Shown in pieces: positions 5,419 through 10,530 of a stretch of 10,530 nt of DNA. Positions within the stretch are counted from its first letter, which is position 1. Each line of letters opens with the position of its first letter. Both the position numbers and the translations under genes were made by a program. The DNA comes from an uncultured Atopobiaceae bacterium (lineage in GTDB: Bacteria; Actinomycetota; Coriobacteriia; Coriobacteriales; Atopobiaceae). The stretch lies in NCBI GenBank assembly GCA_900770865.1, contig CAAGLU010000090.1:1-10530 (forward strand). The letters run 5' to 3'. Below the pieces are notes generated by a model that searched no databases, was not told the DNA's origin, and saw only the letters and a list, made by a program, of their open reading frames with translations.

Positions 5419-7118
5419 CCGCGGCGGCGAGTGAAGCGGGCGAGAACGGACTTGATGAAGTGCGCCTCGGGCACCTTGAACAGGATGGCAAGCCCATAGG
5501 TGACCAGCACGGAGGGAATTCCCGCCACCGCGCAGTACACAAGCGCGAGAAGGGTGTGACCCTCGCAGCTGCCAACCACAGTCGTGAGCACCCAGAGGAT
5601 GGCAAGGCCCGCGGCCGTTCCGGCCAGCCCAAAGAGGACCGACTTCACGAACGACCTCAGCACCGACCCAAAGCCCATCCTGCCCAAGGACGAGCGCAGG
5701 TTCACGATGGTCACAATGTCGACCAGCATGAAGAAGACAAACGACGTCAGGGCAATCACAAACATGGAGCCCGTCTCGCCAAACCAGGTGGGGTCAAGCA
5801 GCAAGAGCACGGCAACCTGGCCGGCGCCACCCACCACGTTTGCCAGCGCATAGACTCGCATCTGGCGCATGGACGAGGTCACCTTCTGGAAGTACATGCC
5901 AATGCCGTAGAACGGCAGCGCGCAGGCGAGGCCACAGATGTAGGCGGCGGTCATGGAGAGCTGGTCGGCAGTGAACTTACCCGCAGCAACCAGCGACGCC
6001 AAGGGCATCGAGAAGGCAACGAGGTACATGCCAAACGGCACCATGAAGAAGAGGATCTGGCTCATGCCGGAGGCAACGCCGCGCTTGAAGCCGTCGATGT
6101 CGTCGTGCGCAAAGCGGTCGGAGAGCTCGGTGAACATGGCCGTGGTGATGGGCACGGCGAGAATGGCGTAGGGCAGCGTGTACCACAGCCGCGCGTAGTA
6201 GATGACGGACGCGCCGGAGACCGAGACGGATAGCGAGGTGCTCTGCTGCACCGACGTGGTGACAAACGACGTGATCATGACCACGAGCGAGGGAATGCCA
6301 ATGGAGAGCGTGTCCTTGAGCGCCGGGTCGTGCCAGTCGATGTGCCACGTAAGGTGGATGCCGTGTTTGCGAAGCGACGGCATCTGGACCAGCACCTGCA
6401 CGGCCACGCCGGCAGGGTTGCCAATGGCCAGGATCAGCGTGGCCAGTGTGGGGTTCACGTTCACCAGCGCCGCGTAAAGCAAGAACGACGCGGTGATGAC
6501 AAAGTTGTTGAAGATCGAGCTGGCGCTGCTCCAGAAGTAGTCCCTCTCGGCGTTGAGCACGCCCGAGAAGATCGAGGAGAGCGAGTAGAGCACGACTTCC
6601 ACCACGAAGAACCTAAAGAGGTAGGTGGCGAAATCCGCGTCGAAGTCGCTCGTGGCCGAGAAGGACTGCGTCCACACAAGCTGGGCGGCGAAGATGAAGC
6701 CGAGAACAGCCACGGCACCCATGAGCAGCGTGACGATGGAGACGAGGTTGGACGTGTAGCGGCTGGCTCCCTCCTCGCCCTCGCGCTGCTTGACCGACAT
6801 GTAGACCGGCAAAAACGCCGTGACCAGCATGCCGCCCACGACGATCTCGTACAGCTGGTTGGGCAGGTTGTTGGCCACGGAGTAGCAGCTGGCCACCATG
6901 CCAGCGCCAAGGGCAAAGCTCTGTCCCCACGTGCGGAAGAAGCCGGTGATGCGGCTCACGATAACGAGGAAGCTCATGAGGGCGGCGTTGCGGCCAACCT
7001 GGTTCTCGGTGGATTCGGTCGCCTTGCTGCCCGTGGAAGTCTCGCCCGTCACGCTAGGCGCAGGTTGCTTCTCGCTGACAGCCATGTGCTTGGGCGTCCA
7101 GCCTTGCGTGTCGCTCAC
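5415..7118 (-). CDS. murJ: MurJ/MviN family lipid II flippase
   Basis: MurJ moves lipid II, the peptidoglycan precursor, across the cytoplasmic membrane. The protein has 567 residues. A polar tail of about 44 residues, rich in Ser, Thr and Glu, precedes the membrane domain, which has many hydrophobic segments and fits the usual 14-helix MOP-superfamily core of about 500 residues. Family signatures are SRITGFFRTW (55-64, with conserved arginines in the first helix) and NNLPNQLYEIVVGGMLVTAFLPVY (83-106); also YARLWYTLPYAILAVPITTAMFTELS (308-333). The C-terminus is short and basic (RFTRRRG), so there is no added kinase-like domain as in mycobacteria. I chose GTG 7118: it overlaps the ybaK stop as GTGA and has GAGGAG five bases upstream, whereas the ATG at codon 12 has no such site. 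The stop codon lies in a tandem repeat, so the last residues may have been set by that repeat. Exact substrate is inferred from family. Confidence 0.92.
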   Translation of the reverse strand: MSDTQGWTPKHMAVSEKQPAPSVTGETSTGSKATESTENQVGRNAALMSFLVIVSRITGFFRTWGQSFALGAGMVASCYSVANNLPNQLYEIVVGGMLVTAFLPVYMSVKQREGEEGASRYTSNLVSIVTLLMGAVAVLGFIFAAQLVWTQSFSATSDFDADFATYLFRFFVVEVVLYSLSSIFSGVLNAERDYFWSSASSIFNNFVITASFLLYAALVNVNPTLATLILAIGNPAGVAVQVLVQMPSLRKHGIHLTWHIDWHDPALKDTLSIGIPSLVVMITSFVTTSVQQSTSLSVSVSGASVIYYARLWYTLPYAILAVPITTAMFTELSDRFAHDDIDGFKRGVASGMSQILFFMVPFGMYLVAFSMPLASLVAAGKFTADQLSMTAAYICGLACALPFYGIGMYFQKVTSSMRQMRVYALANVVGGAGQVAVLLLLDPTWFGETGSMFVIALTSFVFFMLVDIVTIVNLRSSLGRMGFGSVLRSFVKSVLFGLAGTAAGLAILWVLTTVVGSCEGHTLLALVYCAVAGIPSVLVTYGLAILFKVPEAHFIKSVLARFTRRRG

Positions 7119-7618
7119 CTGGTCTCCTCTCGGCAGATGTCAGCGTACTTGGCGTCGCAAAAGGCGAGAAGATCATCGGGGGCAAGGCGCAGGGAGAGTC
7201 CCCGCCTGCCGCCCGAGATGCCAATGATGTCAAAGAGCTGGGCCGTCTCGTCGATGAGCGTGGGGAAGCGCTTCTTCATGCCCACGGGCGAGCAGCCGCC
7301 GCGCACGTAGCCCGTAAGGCCCTCGAGCTCCTTGGTGGGAAGCATCGAGAGGCTCTTCTCGCCTGCGGCTGCCGCGGCCTTCTTGAAGTCGAGCTCCTCA
7401 CCCACGGGAATGCAGCACACCACGTAGGTGCCGGAAGGAGCCACCGTGACCAGCGTCTTGAACGAGGACGCCGGGTCGACGCCCGCCTCGAGCGCCATGC
7501 GCAGGCCCAGGCCTCGTGTGAGGTCGTCCTCCTCGAGCTCCTGGTACGTGAAGGAGACGCCCGCGCGCTCAAGCTCGCGCATGGCGTTGGTCTTCTGGAA
7601 CTTCTCGCGCTTTGCCAT
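7115..7618 (-). CDS. ybaK: YbaK/EbsC family Cys-tRNA(Pro) deacylase
   Basis: YbaK-type proteins work in trans to hydrolyse Cys-tRNA(Pro) made in error by prolyl-tRNA synthetase, keeping cysteine out of proline positions. The protein has 167 residues, slightly above the usual 155-160, and is a single domain related to the ProRS editing insertion. Supporting motifs are SFKTLV (52-57), where Lys54 matches the conserved active-site lysine; YVRGGCSPVGMKKRFPT (104-120), the most characteristic segment; and the near-C-terminal ISGGRRGLSLRLAPDDL (134-150). The ATG at 7618 has a strong GGAGGAG five bases upstream, inside the last codons of uvrA, and follows the uvrA stop by two bases; its own stop overlaps the murJ start. 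It is therefore a middle gene of a coupled operon. A different editing specificity, as seen in other members of this superfamily, cannot be excluded. Confidence 0.93.
   Translation of the reverse strand: MAKREKFQKTNAMRELERAGVSFTYQELEEDDLTRGLGLRMALEAGVDPASSFKTLVTVAPSGTYVVCCIPVGEELDFKKAAAAAGEKSLSMLPTKELEGLTGYVRGGCSPVGMKKRFPTLIDETAQLFDIIGISGGRRGLSLRLAPDDLLAFCDAKYADICREETR
7124..7129 (-). promoter_or_regulatory. Ribosome binding site supporting the GTG start of murJ
   Basis: GAGGAG lies five bases before GTG at 7118, within the end of ybaK. The next in-frame ATG (codon 12) has no comparable site, so the 44-residue polar N-terminal tail is probably real. Confidence 0.65.
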
Positions 7619-7620
7619 GG

Positions 7621-10497
<2,877 letters not shown>

Positions 10498-10530
10498 GTG
10501 AGGTGGCTCCCCTCGTTGTTGCTTGCGAAT

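Overview
The window is a GC-rich bacterial chromosome segment (about 65% G+C by eye) in which every supported gene lies on the minus strand. The gene types, the very short intergenic gaps and the purine-rich ribosome binding sites point to a high-GC Gram-positive. A fused HisZ-HisG with a short-form HisG and a His-substituted first UvrA zinc site would fit the class Coriobacteriia (Olsenella/Atopobium relatives). That placement is an inference of moderate confidence; no rRNA or other marker is present to prove it.

Reading in the direction of transcription (high to low coordinates), there are two transcription units. The first is uvrA (10497-7621), ybaK/ebsC (7618-7115) and murJ (7118-5415). 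They are separated by 2 bases and then overlap by 4 bases, so they are almost certainly co-transcribed and translationally coupled. They encode the nucleotide-excision-repair damage sensor, a Cys-tRNA(Pro) editing deacylase and the lipid II flippase. The functions are not obviously linked.

A 391-base gene-free stretch (5024-5414) follows and is dense in symmetry. It holds a perfect 16-bp-arm palindrome whose arm is tandemly duplicated across the murJ stop codon, a small stem with a T-rich tail, an 87-bp segment bounded by perfect 11-bp inverted repeats, a 6-bp-arm hairpin, a perfect 14-bp palindrome, and a dyad with 8-bp arms just upstream of the his genes that looks like a repressor operator.

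The second unit is a histidine operon: hisZG (fused regulatory and catalytic ATP phosphoribosyltransferase, 5023-3353), hisD (3350-1950), hisC (1944-853), hisB (850-263) and hisH (from 263, cut by the window edge). Gaps between genes are -1 to 5 bases. These genes cover the first step of histidine synthesis (HisZG), glutamine use by IGP synthase (HisH), dehydration (HisB), transamination (HisC) and the final double oxidation to histidine (HisD). The remaining genes (hisA, hisF, hisI/hisE and histidinol phosphatase) are not visible and may lie beyond base 1.

I found no wholly new gene system. The items most worth a second look are the HisZ-HisG fusion with its CxCxxC cluster, the operator-like dyad before it, and the repeat elements in the spacer.
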